From positions 14,385,145 through 14,449,144 of the forward strand of contig NW_024609879.1 of assembly GCF_016920785.2 (NCBI RefSeq): a stretch of 64,000 nucleotides of DNA, in the 5' to 3' direction. The position numbers and the translations under genes are program-made. Below, piece after piece: positions 10,900 through 22,339 of this stretch (its first letter is position 1; each line of letters starts with the position of its first letter). The notes under the pieces were generated by a model. That model ran no database searches and was not told the origin of the DNA. It saw only the letters and a list, made by a program, of their open reading frames with translations. The DNA is from Ixodes scapularis (lineage: Eukaryota > Arthropoda > Arachnida > Ixodida > Ixodidae).

Positions 10900-11370
10900 T
10901 TATGCCTACATTCTTAGAAATCTCATCTTACAATCTTTATCAACCACAAGACCCGTGCAAGACGTATTGTTTTAATAGAGTTATTCACAGTCAACTGGAT
11001 TATGCTGTTATCTTTTTTGATTATCCACGCACCTATCCGTCTTTGTAGACATGCCAGTTCATGTTATCGTTTTCGTAAGGAGAAGCTATGTGTCATTACT
11101 CGCGTGCAACTTACATTTAATGACATCTCCACTAACACTCTGGATATTTTTGTTAATTACAAACATTTTAAACGTGAAGTTGAGTCACTCTAGTGCACCT
11201 ATTTACCATATTGTTTGTAAACCTTTTCTATGAGATTGCATGCGTGAGTGTATGCATGCTATGAATGCATAGCTGTTTGTGAGCATGCTGTAGTTTGTAT
11301 CTAAGTGTCTCATACAAAGACTTTGGCCGTTTTGAGACATGAGCAGAAAAATAAATAAGTAAATAAATTA
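10900..11370 (+). pseudogene. 3' end of a LINE, ORF2 C-terminus and tail
   Basis: A broken frame resembles the C-terminal part of Jockey/CR1-type ORF2 (HAPIRLCRHASS, ending HFKREVESL). It is followed by a 3' region ending in AATAAATAAGTAAATAAATT, a typical LINE tail. The family call rests on these weak matches and the tail. Confidence 0.45.
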
Positions 11371-11560
11371 GCCTGGGCAAAAGGGGAGCCTCTTTCTTTG
11401 ACCTTCTGGGGAGTTTAGTTGAAAGCCCCTTACGCCTAGACCTCCCCCACCCAAAATAAGTGGCCCCTGTTATTGTGCTTTTAATGAGGTATGCACGTCA
11501 CGTGAGACGTGACACGCCTCGGGGGTCTCGAGTCCCGGGGACAAAGAATGTTTTGTAACC

Positions 11561-11605
11561 AGTCGTGATGAAGGCCTGACTCAGGGCGAAACGTTGACCA
11601 ATATG
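11561..11605 (+). ncRNA. Hammerhead-like motif (left)
   Basis: The sequence has TGATGA, then a short imperfect stem (GGCCTGA / TCAGGGC), then GAAACG followed by TTGACC. This is the core layout of the hammerhead ribozyme (CUGANGA, helix II, GAAA), which is known in Penelope-like elements. The first core C is G here, and I cannot verify helices I and III, so activity is doubtful. Confidence 0.45.
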
Positions 11606-11869
11606 TGATAAAACTCCACAAAAATGCCTTCAAAGGGCGTTTACACTCTTATACACTTTACGCCGCCCTACAAAACAGTATTTTCCTTACATAGGGGCGG
11701 CTTCATTTGGTTTCAGGCTACGAGGTGCAGTCGTATGTTTTTATTTTTCTTCAAATGTTCATATTACGTGGCGCATATTCCCGAAGCAGAGCAATACTTT
11801 TTTTTCTCCTGACCTGTTTAGTTTCGGAGAAAAAACTCTCAAAGAAGCGGGAAAGAATGACGAAATTTT

Positions 11870-12458
11870 GACGATTGTCCCCCTCCCCCCCCCTCCCCCC
11901 CCCCCTCCCCCCCCCCCCCCTCCCCCCCCGCCCGGAGTTTGGCGTTTTTTAATCACTCTCATTCTCAAAGTACCCTAAAGAAAGCCGTGTATATGTTTAT
12001 TCTAATTTATATGCAAGTAGCTAAAACGGCATACATTATAACTACTATTTAATATTTTTCGCTCGAATCTTTATAAAAATTCCCAAACATGCTTCCGCGA
12101 ACAACTGTGACCTAAACTGCGTATTTTTTTCTTTTAGTCGACTATGTTTAGTATTGTTTATAAAATAATGCCACGTGTAGAGCCTTTCATTGCCTTCCGC
12201 ATTATGCGAATGTGTGTCTTAATCATGTATGAGTACAGAGAAACAATTTATGAAGCACAAAAGATTTTCACTTCTTTCTCACTTTCAACTCGCTGTAAAA
12301 AAACAAAAAAAGAAATCCGTTTTTTTGTTTCGCGTTTTCTTTATAACCTTCTTTTAGCCAGCATACATTCTGTTAGAGGTATATGCACCATTTTTGAGTT
12401 TTAAGCATCTGATTCTTTTTAAAAAAGAGCAGGTCCCGATTGTGGGTTTATGGGTTAT
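11870..12458 (+). repeat. Unit 1 of the inverted repeat
   Basis: It runs from GACGATTGTCC to the next GACGATTGTCG and contains the GCTTCCGCGAACAACTGTGA and CCACGTGTAGAGCC blocks. The poly-C tract is near its start. Confidence 0.7.
11879..11932. repeat. Poly-C tract
   Basis: About 54 bases of nearly pure C with scattered T; the minus strand is a run of G tracts able to form G-quadruplexes. Length may be affected by assembly. Confidence 0.9.
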
Positions 12459-13225
12459 GACGATTGTCGTATGTGGCGTTATTGCATCACTCTCAATCTC
12501 AAGGTATTCTAAAGAGAGCTTCTATATCTTTTTATTGTTATATGCATGCAAGCAGGTAAAACGGCCCCTTCAACTACTATTTATTATTCGTCGCTCCAAT
12601 CTTTGTATAATCCCCGAGCATGCCTCCGCGAACACCTGCAACCTAAACTGCGGATATTTTTTTTCTTTTTTTTAGTTGAGTATATTTAGTATTGCTTTTA
12701 AAATTTTACCACGTGTAGAACGTTTGATTGCCTTCCGCTTTATGCTAAATTTTGTGTCTCTTAACCTTGTATGAGTACTGAGAAATTAATTATGAAACAG
12801 AGAAGGTTTTCACTTTTCGTGCAATTTTAGCACGCTGTGTAAAAGAAAAATTATATTTCTTTTATTTTCTTGCGTTGCGTCCTTTTCACACCCTTCTTTT
12901 AGCCAGCATACATATTGTTAGAGGTAGTAGTATTCTCGCTCACCGCTTCTTCGGAGAAAGGAGCCAAGTCTTGATGGAGATACCTTTAATCCTCGAGTCC
13001 GGTGTTCGCCGGCTTACGCTGCCAAGGCTGTATTGTCCGGCCTCCCTCTCGCGCCTCACGCCCCTTCCTTTCGCACCGCGTTCGTTTATCGCGCGCCGTC
13101 CGCATCGTCGCCGAAGTTCTCAGTGGCCAAAATCCCCGAAATCTATGTGCAGTAGTTTTGAGGTTTAAGGGCTCTAATTATGCTAGACAAAGAGCAAATG
13201 CAAATGGTGCGTTTATGGGCTATAT
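12459..13225 (+). repeat. Unit 2 of the inverted repeat, with a ~205-bp insert
   Basis: It starts GACGATTGTCG. Compared with units 1 and 3 it has an extra GC-rich block at about 12936-13140. The end is cut by the hAT-like MITE. Confidence 0.65.
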
Positions 13226-13901
13226 CAAGCTGCGGCTCGCGAGCCGCATGCTGCTCTTTGGTTGATGAAGTGCGCCTCGCGGCTCCCTCCCCCCCCCCCC
13301 CCCACCCCTAAAAAAAAAAAGAAAAAGTAAAACGCGTTTTCAATTGCAAGACAGTTTGCGTAGAGTGCCTTCATGTGCGCTTCGCATAGAGTGATGCCAA
13401 CTGCCTGTTTCCCTTTCCCACACCCTCTCCCACCGCCATTTTGTTCCTCTCATTGTTTCCCTATGCGCCGGAAAGTGGCCTTTGTGTCCATCGGTAATCC
13501 CATCCGAGGGGGAAAATGCTAATCCTTCCTCCGTGGGTTCCACAACGCTGCTCCGAACTTCTGAGATAAGGTGCTTGTTTCCGGGAGGGTTATAAGCCCC
13601 ACGGATTATCGCCGAGGAACAAAATGGCTGCTGGTTTGTCGGCGAGTGGTATTACAAAGGGTGGCATCACCCTAGCAAAGCGCACATGAAGGCTCCCTAA
13701 GTTTGCGGTTTGGTAGTATTTTCCTACTGTTATCTGACGTATAATTGGAGTGATTTTAACTCAGATTGAAAGTATTTCAGTTTTGTTCATTGCTCTTAGC
13801 AAACCTCCCCTCCCCCCCCCCCCCCCCCCCTCCCCGCGGCTCTTGGAACTTTCGTGGTTTTGTTTGCGGCTCTTAGGCCGGGTCAGTCTGGCCACACCTT
13901 G
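13226..13901. mobile_element. 676-bp hAT-like MITE
   Basis: Its ends are CAAGCTGCGGC at the left and CAAGGTGTGGC as the complement of the right. Just inside is the GGCTCGCGAGCCGCATG block familiar from hAT elements. The flanks GGGCTATAT and GCTATACT form an imperfect 7-8-bp duplication. Other units of the same repeat show the empty site (GGGTTATATTGACGATTG). Two poly-C runs lie inside. Confidence 0.72.
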
Positions 13902-13909
13902 GCTATACT

Positions 13910-14290
13910 AACGATTGCTGTGTGTCGCGTTATTGAATCACTCTCAGTCTCAAAGTATTCAAAAGAGAGGTTCTATATTTTTTGTTGTGATATATATGCA
14001 AGTAGGTAAAAACAATATTCCAACTACTATTCATTATTCGTCGCTCCAATCTACGTAACAATCGCCAAACATGCCTCCGCGAACAACTGTGACCTAAACT
14101 GCGGATTTTCGTTTAGTCGGCTATGTTGGGTATCGTTTTTGAGAAAACACCACGTGTAGACCATTTCATTCCCTGCCATATTATGCAAATGCTTGCGTCT
14201 TAATCCTGTACGAGTATTGAGAAATAAATTGTGAAACAGAGGTTTTTACTGTTTGATCAATTTCTGCACGATATATATATATAAAAAGAA
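13910..14290 (+). repeat. Unit 3 of the inverted repeat
   Basis: It begins ACGATTGCTGTGTGTCGCG and contains ATGCCTCCGCGAACAACTGT and CCACGTGTAGACC. It ends in an AT dinucleotide run at 14272-14283. Confidence 0.65.
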
Positions 14291-14715
14291 TTAAAAACAA
14301 ACCATTAGTTGTTTGCAGAGTAAAATAAAGACGTAAAAAATAAAGAGTAACCAAAATAAATAAATTGAATATGTTGTGTTATCAACATAAATTTCGCATT
14401 AAAAAATTCACATTTAAAAATCTAGGCTTTAAATAGGGAGTGTATTTTACTCTAAAATTTTACAATACTATCCTATGACATTTCTAACATAATATAAATT
14501 ATGTAGCGCATAGAGTTTAGGCTTCAGGACTCTCCAATCATGGCAGTGGCGGAAATAGTTTGAAAACCCGCTTTGGGCAGTCGCGATTTTATTGAGCGTG
14601 AAGATGTTTGGAATTGTAAACATCTTATTATGCGGATAACGACATCAATGTCTTGTATATGATTATCGCTTAAACCTCCCTTAGGATCTCATAATAAAGG
14701 AAAAATATACCGCTA
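14291..14715. other. Centre of the large inverted repeat
   Basis: AT-rich spacer without coding or RNA signal that I can see. Confidence 0.45.
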
Positions 14716-15216
14716 TAGCCCATAGGCTCACCAACGTCATTTGCTCTTTTTTAGCATATTTAGAGGCTTAAAACTCAAAACTAATGCATATACTTCTAAC
14801 GAAATGTATTCTGGCTAAAAGAAGAAAATAAAAGAAAGGTACATAATTAAGAAGCAAACTTCACATTGTGTGGAAGGCAATGAAAGGTTCTACACTTAAT
14901 ATTATTTAAAGAGTAATACTAATCATAGTCGACTAAGCAAAAAACCACAATTGAGGTGACAGCTGTTCGCGGAGGCATGTTTCGGGGTTTTTTTTTTTTT
15001 TTTTTTCTAAAGATTGCAGCGACAGCGACGTTCGCGGAGGCATGTTTCGGGGTTTTTTTTCTCTAAAGATTGCAGCGACAGTGAGGAATAATTAATAGTA
15101 GTTATAAAGCCGTTTTACTTACTTACCATTTAAAGCACAATAAAAAAGTATAGACGCTCTCTTTTCAATACTGTGAGATTTAGAGTGATTCAAACACGCC
15201 ACACACGACAATCGTC
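14716..15216 (-). repeat. Unit 4 of the inverted repeat
   Basis: This is the reverse complement of units 1-3. It carries a small direct duplication: GTTCGCGGAGGCATGTTTCG, a T run and AAAGATTGCAGCGACAG appear twice at about 14967-15078. Confidence 0.65.
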
Positions 15217-15303
15217 AATATAACCCAAAAACCCACCATCGGAATTTGCTTGTTTTAGCATATTTAGAGCCTTAAAACTCAAAACTAGTGCATACACCTT
15301 TAA

Positions 15304-17978
15304 GGCTGGTTCAGACATGTACAACAAGCCCGATGCGTCCGTTGCAACCGGAGCGACCGGAACGACCGCTCTGCGCCGCGCGTACACACACACCTGCAAC
15401 CACTGCAACAAGCGCAGCGGGTCGGCAGCACGGCGACCGCTTCTAATCCGCAATCAGCTGTTTCAGCGGTGCCCCTTAAAAAGGGGACGCACTGCCACTC
15501 AATACCGTAACAGAATATAGAAAGTCAGATTTCTATAGCCTAAAGCTTTATTAATATTTTCTTTTCATGATAGGCTTGCAGGGCACAGTGGATGAAAAAG
15601 AAAAGAAAAATTTGCAGTACGCCGTCTTGGACGATCACGACTCTAATACACGACTTTGCCAATAGCACAAATCTCGCCACAGGCCTTTTCTGCGATTATA
15701 AAAGACGATGTAATCTTATGAGCGATATAGCAACGTAGAAATACGATTTCGTGATCAGGTAGACGTTGCGAGCGTTCAGGATACCTAACACTAGTCAGTT
15801 TTCTCCGGTGATGAAAACACGTGAAAATTCGCATCCTTTATACGGTACACATCAGTAATTCCTTGAACTTGAGCACACGCATAAAATGCGCCAACTCAGA
15901 AATCCGGGCGATGTTCGAGGACACAAATGCGTAGAAAGCACCAGTCCAGTTGAAGTAAACAAACACGACGGCACGGGCGTTTCTGCTGTCTTGAAAGTGC
16001 AACCACTGGGGTGAAGCTCTCGGCTACTTCCGTCCGGCCGCGTATACTTATGACGTTCGTCCGGTCCGGCGAACTGCTTTCGATTGCCGCGCTCCCAGCG
16101 GCTGTTGGCACTTGTTATTTTATTTTAAATAAATATGATTCATATATTTAGTGAAGCGAAATAAAGGTGAAGTTGTTTTGAAGGTGTGAATGGGTTTGAA
16201 GCTTCTTATCGTAACTTTCTCTTTCACTCTTTCAACGTGTCTGGGCGCGCTTCCTCTCTCTCTGAACCCGCGCCTCGCGCCTCGACATGCGCTGGCCGCT
16301 GGCGCCGGGAAGTCGGTGGACCGTTAGAACGCCCGAGGGACGCGAGCCGGAGAGCTGTTTCGCTTCTGGGTGTGCTTCGCGGCGCGGGATTCATGCCGCG
16401 TTCGTGCACGCGCGGCCTTCTTTTCTTTTTCGTGGGAACACGTCGTTTGTGTAATGTGGTCAAGCATGGATTTTCGTCATCACCACACCACCTGATGTGC
16501 CAAGTGGGGAAACAATGACTGCCGAAAGCCGGGACATCAATGGTCTCGAGTTTCAATGGACGTGCGGTACGCTCTCTTGGTCTTCTCTTGCTTAAGTTTC
16601 CGATTAGATGTTTACAACAAAACCTAACTGTCGCAGTGGTAGTGAGTATTAATTGTTTGATTTTGGCAATAGCTACGATGGTTTCCAATCAAAAAACCAG
16701 ATCCTACCATTGTCCAGGATTGCCCTTCACTCGCCGCGAGAAATATATGTCATTGTCAAATTACTGGAGACTTTTGTGTCATATCAAGATCGAGCACATA
16801 TGCTCACTTTAAAAGATGGGAAACTTTTTGTTGTGAGCTGTTTATTTGGCATTGTTGTCAGCGATTCACGCGTCTGTTCGCGAGGAGTGAAAATGAGCCT
16901 AAATATTTTTTGATTAACTGAGGATGAGCGATGGTGCGATCCGCTCTGGTTTCCTGTTTCGTTTTGCAGTGACGCACTCCTAAATTTAAGTGATAATATT
17001 AAAAACGAATGCAGGTTCTCCATGAAGACTGAATACCAAAGAGCGCAGCTGTTTTTCTTGACCTCATAGTGAGAAATGTCGTCTGTATTTTCTACTGTCT
17101 GTTGAATAAAAAATGAACGCAAAAGGACAAGCATTGCATATTTTTGTGTATGTGTCACTTTCGTTGCTTTGCTAGGTTTCTGCTGCTTTGCTGCTGGTCT
17201 TGCTTTTCAGTGCTGGCTTGTGTGCGTTTCAACGCACATTAACCAGCATTGAAATTCGAAAACCAGCCGCAAAGCAGCAGAAGCCTAGCAAAGCAACGCG
17301 CCAACCGGGCAAAAAAAAAAAAAAGCTACAATGTATATATTTTTTTTAAATCTAGGTGGCGCAAGCTACCGCTCATCCATCCAAACACAATGGCGCTGCC
17401 GTGCAGTTTCAAGTTTGGTTTCGCTGTGCCGCCATGTTGATTTTAGTACCGCCACCAGATACCAGGGGATTCAAATGGCGCTGCGGCCTCCCAGGGTTTT
17501 CGAATTTGCGTTCCATGGGCGGTATAGGAAGTTGCACTCCTCTGGTGCAACCACGACGTCGCCGCACGAGTAGGTGGACCTTCCCTTCTAATACGTGCTG
17601 GGTTATCATAGCGGCACACGACGAAAATTCACGGTCAAGGCTAGCGCTTTTACGAGGAACGATGAGCTTTCGCCCCGCCGTTCATGTCGACGATCACCAC
17701 CGACGCCATGTTTGCAGAAAGAAGAAGCCGGCCCGCGACCGGCATACAACGCGCGCGACCCATTCTCCTCGACCTGTGATTGGTCTGCCGTTGCGGTCGC
17801 TTCGGTTGTTTCCAACGCATCGGGGAAAGTTGGGCTCGCCCCAACTCCTTGCGCCGTGAACGACACGTGAGTGCGTCCCTCCGTCGCTATGGCAACTGAC
17901 GGTTGCAGACCCTTGCAACCGTCGTTTCGGTCGTTCCGGTCGTTCTGGTCGCTACGGACGCATGTGTGTGAACGGGCC
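15304..17978. mobile_element. 2.7-kb TTAA-flanked non-autonomous element
   Basis: The direct repeat TTTAA at 15299-15303 and 17979-17983 flanks inverted ends GGCTGGTTCAGAC and GGCCCGTTCACAC (10 of 13 identical). Unit 4 shows the empty site as ACTTCTAACGAAATG. Both subterminal regions repeat CGGAACGACCG-like motifs. TTAA targeting suggests piggyBac or Kolobok type, but no transposase is recognisable inside. Confidence 0.75.
17162..17298. repeat. 137-bp fold-back inside the TTAA element
   Basis: CGTTGCTTTGCTAGG at the left is matched by CCTAGCAAAGCAACG at the right, with further pairing of CTGCTGCTTTGC around a central loop. Confidence 0.85.
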
Positions 17979-18698
17979 TTTAACAGAATGTATGCTGGCC
18001 AAAAAAAGGGTGTGAAAAAATGCGACGTAAAAAAAATTTAAGAAGTAATTTTTTTATACAGCCTGCTGAAATTGAACAAAAAGAGAAAAATTCTTTATAT
18101 CATAATTTATTTCACAGTACTTATACATGATTAAGCCACAAACTTCGCACAATGCGAAAGGAAATAAAATTCTCTACACGTGGTAATATTTTAAAATCAA
18201 TACTAAATATAGTCGGCTAAAAAAAAAAAAAAAAAACTCCCGAGTTTAGGTTACAGTTGTTGGCGGAGGCATGTTTTTTTTTTTTTTTTAACAAATATTG
18301 GAGCGATGAATAATAAGTAGTAGTTATAATGTCGTTTTACCTGCTTGCATATATATCACAATAAAAAGATATCGAAGCTCTCTTTTGAACTTTTGGAGAT
18401 TGAGAGTGATTCAAAAATGCGCCACCGGACAATCGTCGAAACCCCGTCGTTCTTTCCTGCTTCTTTGAGATTTTTTTCTCTCAGAAATTAAACATGTCAG
18501 GACGTTAAAATAAAGAGGATTGTTCTTCTTGGAACATGTCCCACGTAATATCCAAAATTGAAGCAAAATTAGAAATACGACTGCACCTCGTTGCCTGAAT
18601 CTAAATGAAAAAACCGCCCATACATAAACACGGTGAGAAGGTTCTGCGGGCCGGTTGAACGTGAAACGGAAGTTGAGGAGTTCCAGGAAAGGCCTTTA

Positions 18699-18738
18699 CT
18701 TCACCAACGTTTCAAGCGGGGACCGAATTTCTTCAGGG
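18699..18738 (-). ncRNA. Hammerhead-like motif (right)
   Basis: On the minus strand CTGAAGA is followed by a short loop-forming segment and then GAAACGTTGG. CTGAAGA fits the CUGANGA core exactly and GAAAC fits the second core strand. It faces the left copy across the inverted repeat. Helices and activity cannot be confirmed by eye. Confidence 0.45.
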
Positions 18739-18904
18739 TGGGATGGTGGGTAAAATGTCCTCTTCTTGTTATTGACGTTCGTGTGGAAGAGGAAGAATGG
18801 CAATGAAGAGTATTAAAGATATTGGGAACAGGTGCAACAAAATGATCACTATATCATTAAAAATAGTATTTTAGAACATAAACACTTCGAATTGTAAGGA
18901 AGCC

Positions 18905-19090
18905 ACTTTCTACAAAATCGGGGAACTGTAATGGCCACAGAGATGGCCCTTACTTATGCAAACCATTTTATGGCCAATCAAGAGTCTCGTTTCTTGTCTA
19001 GCCGCTCTCTGCAACCTTTGTTTTGTAAGGGCTACATTGATGACATTGTTCTGGTATGGGAACACGGGAAGTCGGCACTTCTGCAAGATT
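18905..19090 (+). pseudogene. Penelope-like reverse transcriptase fragment (right)
   Basis: The frame from 18931 begins ATEMALTYANHFM, the block before the catalytic site in Penelope RTs (usually GTKMAPSYANLFM). It continues to FCKGYIDDIVLVWEHGKSAL with the IDD catalytic residues. The similarity fades after about 19085. It is opposite in strand to the left relic. Confidence 0.78.
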
Positions 19091-19280
19091 ACACCTTGCC
19101 AAAGCGGATACCTTCTACCCATTTTCCTCGTGTAATCGAACGGAGAATGAGATTGATATTGAGCGAGGATTCGATTTGCAGTAATGTTTATCAGAAATTT
19201 TATGTGATATCGAATGTGCGTGTAGTCGCATGTATGATGGCATACCTCAAAATATATGGACAAACCCTATTTTCATAATT

Positions 19281-19732
19281 AACAATGCAATCTTTGAAAT
19301 ATCATAGAAAATGCATTTCCACAAGAAGGTTCTAAGTGAAGCAAAGAGAACATTTAAATACTGTACAACTGCAGTCCTATGCATGTGGCATGGAGCGATA
19401 CCACTTTAGTTTTCTTCTTTTTTTTCAAGAAGTTATTTTTACCAATATTTGAATTTTATCGACACTTCAACATAACACACTTTAATGGAAAAAAATTACT
19501 AACTTCGTATTGGAAGCTGCTCCTGTCTGGCGGACCCAGCGACGCAGGGGCATTCATGATCCACAGGCGGCGCGACACGACCTTGAAAACGAACACCGCG
19601 AGCTGGGATGAGTAGCTATGGCACGGCGCTCCTCAGCCTAAGCCACATCATGGCGACTCCCGTAAATATGCTCATAAATAAATTGTTATGGAAAACCAAG
19701 GCCACGACGACTACGCTATATAATGTCATACT
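19281..19732. other. Unassigned AT-rich stretch
   Basis: No gene or clear repeat seen. Confidence 0.4.
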
Positions 19733-19875
19733 AATTTATTTTTTTTATTTACAAATACTGCTGATCAGGGATCGTAGCAGGGTGGAAAGTACCATAAAAC
19801 GATGCTATATAGTCCCAAAGAGTTACTAGTTACTCATTCAGAACACAAAGGAGAAACAAACTCACAAAGTCTTGG

Positions 19876-22339
19876 CTAATAATTTCGTAAGGAAGCCCAT
19901 TCCATTTTAGAATCGTCGAGGAAAAAAGGAGAACTTGACAGCGTTGATGCGCGGTTGGTAAGGTGTAGACATAAGTGGGGTTCTTCCTCGGGGGGCGTAA
20001 CCAGTCGAGAAACTGATGTATTCGTTAATTGAAATAAAAAATGAAGTCTGCATACACGGTTTGGTTCTTGAACCGGGACAGACACAAGCTGTTTGCTAAG
20101 CTCGGAAACGGACGCCTTCTTATAGGCGTTAAAAATGAATCTGACAGCTTTATTTCGTATTCGTTGTATGCGATTAATTCCTATCTGTGTAAATGGGTCC
20201 CAAATAATGTTTGCATATTCTAAAGTCGGCCGGATAAGAGTCTTGCACGCCTGCAGTCGAGTATCTGAAGGGGCCGATTTTAGAGTTCGTCTGAGATAAA
20301 ATGATCCACAGAGGGCGTTGGAGGAAATTAAATTGATCTGATTGACCAACTAAAATCGGAACTGATCCAGAGACCCAGATATTTGAATTCAGCAACTTCT
20401 CTTAGGATATGTTCGTTCATGTGATAGGAGAATGAAAGTGGCTTTTTTTTTATCAGTGACGGATATACAAACACTTTTGTCATAATAGATACACATTTGC
20501 CATGTGTCACACCATTTTAAAATCTTGTTCAACTCATCATTAAGTTTAATTTGGTCATCAACACTCTTGACTTTCTTTATAAATTACACAATTGTCAGCA
20601 TAAAAACGTATTTTGACCAAAATCTCATCGAGAATATTGTTTTTAAATATCAAGAACAACAAAGGCGCAAGTACCGATCCTTGGGGGAGGCTAGGGTCCA
20701 CTGAAAGTAGGGAAAAAACCTCATTATTAAATTCCACATATTGGTAGCGGTTTGTTAGGTAAGCTTGGATCCAACCAATACATTGATAATTTTTTAAGTA
20801 GTTATTCAATTTTTTTAGAAGCTTTGCATGCGATATTCTATCGAACGCTTTCGCGAAATCGATAAAGATTATATCTACCTGACATTTCTTGTCCAGGGTG
20901 GAGGGAATGTCATGAACTGTCTCAAGCAATTGAGTTGATGTGGACAATGTTCGTCTGAAGCCATGTTGCCTGCTCGGTAGTACGCTATGTGTATCAAGAA
21001 ATTAAAAAAAAATGTCTTTAATAATAATGTGTACAAGGAGTTTACAGAAAGAGAAAGTTAAGGAGATTGGTCTATAATTATTAATCAGTTCTTTGTTTCC
21101 GGTTTTATGTAGCGGTTTAACTCTGGCCATCCTTTAATCAATCTGCACGTCGCCTTCATTTAGTGACCTTTCGAATGTAATAACTAGATAATTCGACACA
21201 AGCTTTGCATATCGTTTTAGAAACGTGTTTGGCAAGTCATCCGGCCCACTAGACTTCCGTGGGTCTACGTTTAGGAGTAATTTAAAAACTTCCTATACAG
21301 TCACACAGACATCCTCTAGTGCTGGTAAGTGGTCAAACTTGATAAAAGGAGTCACGATGCTTTCATCACGAGTGAACACAGATTTAAACTGTGTGTTGAA
21401 ATGATCAGTTATTTTTTTGGGGTCTGTTTCCAGAACGCCATCGATTGTAAACTCATTTGTGTTTGTACTGCTTGGTAAGATACGATTCCAAAACTTTCTA
21501 GGCGACTATTTTATAAAGTTTGAAAGAGAGATGTTTAACAACTTGTGTTTACCTGCCCTCATTTGTTTGTTTAACTTGTCGAAAAAATCTTTAACGCTGT
21601 CTTTTAGGGACTGATTTATAGGGGTTTTACATTTCGCTTTTAAAAGTCGCAATCCACGTTTTTGATGAATGGATTCATGTGAAATCCATGGATTGTTACG
21701 GCTACGCTTAATAGTTCATACTGGAACACACATTTTAATACAATGGTTCATATTATTCATAAACCTAAGCCATAATTGTTTAACATCAGAACAGATATCG
21801 GATAAAAGTAAGAAAAACTAATCAAAATGTAAATCAAGCGTGTCTAAGATTGATGTATCATCAGCGTGATCGAAGTCCAGCACATTGGTGACCTAAGTGT
21901 TATCTTTAACAACCTTGCTTGAGAGCGATAGTAGTACAGCCGTGTGGTCAGAAATTCCCTCAACCACTTCACAAAAAGAAAACATTGCTACGGAATTTCT
22001 AATAAAAACAAGATCTAAAATAGACTGTGAGTTTTCGCTCACACTTGTAAAAGATTTTACTTCTTGCGATAAGTGAAATGAAAAGCTAGGTCCAGCTATT
22101 TTTCGTGGTGTTCAAAGTCAACACTGCCTGGAAAAAATTAAGCCAATCTACGTTAGGTAAATTGATGTCTCCGCACAAGATAACTCTGGCTTTACTCGTT
22201 ATATACTCAGCGAGATAAGCTTTTAATTTTGAAGAACAGAAATGGGCGAATTTGGAGGCCTATACACGAATTCCAGGAGATACGTTGTACCATTTATCGT
22301 CCCTTTACAGAATACGCCCTCGACACCGGAGATATCATC
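19876..22339 (-). pseudogene. LINE B ORF2: endonuclease C-terminus and reverse transcriptase
   Basis: From 22339 downward the frames give GVFCKGTINGTTYLL and VYRPPNSP (endonuclease), then GISDHTAVLL with the SDH catalytic motif near 21950, then RT with DFAKAFDRISH, SLPQGSVLAPLLF and RFYADN. The RT core should be YADD; here the last residue is Asn (residue 119 of the 20947-20558 frame). A C-terminal region with LIRPTLEYANIIWDPF follows to 19876. Many stops and frameshifts are present. Intact, it would nick DNA and prime reverse transcription. Confidence 0.85.

Larger units (their letters stand above)
15217..18437 (-). repeat. Unit 5 of the inverted repeat, split by a 2.7-kb element
   Basis: Pieces at 15217-15303 and 17979-18437 join across the inserted element to give a unit comparable with unit 4. 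Confidence 0.62.
11565..18738. repeat. 7.2-kb inverted repeat built from ~0.5-kb units
   Basis: The left arm (11565 to about 14290) contains three plus-oriented units. The right arm (14716-18738) contains two minus-oriented units. Each unit starts at ACGATTGTC, then has TCACTCTCANTCTCAAAGTA, a GCCTCCGCGAACA block and CCACGTGTAGA. Outside the units, 11690-11869 pairs with 18438-18640 (for example AACTCTCAAAGAAGC with the complement of GCTTCTTTGAGATTT), and the hammerhead-like motifs pair at the tips. Penelope-like RT relics lie outside in opposite orientation. The arms are diverged and carry later insertions. Confidence 0.75.

Noticed and set aside
11759..11968. Glycine-rich protein
   Set aside because: It is a translation of the poly-C tract on the other strand.
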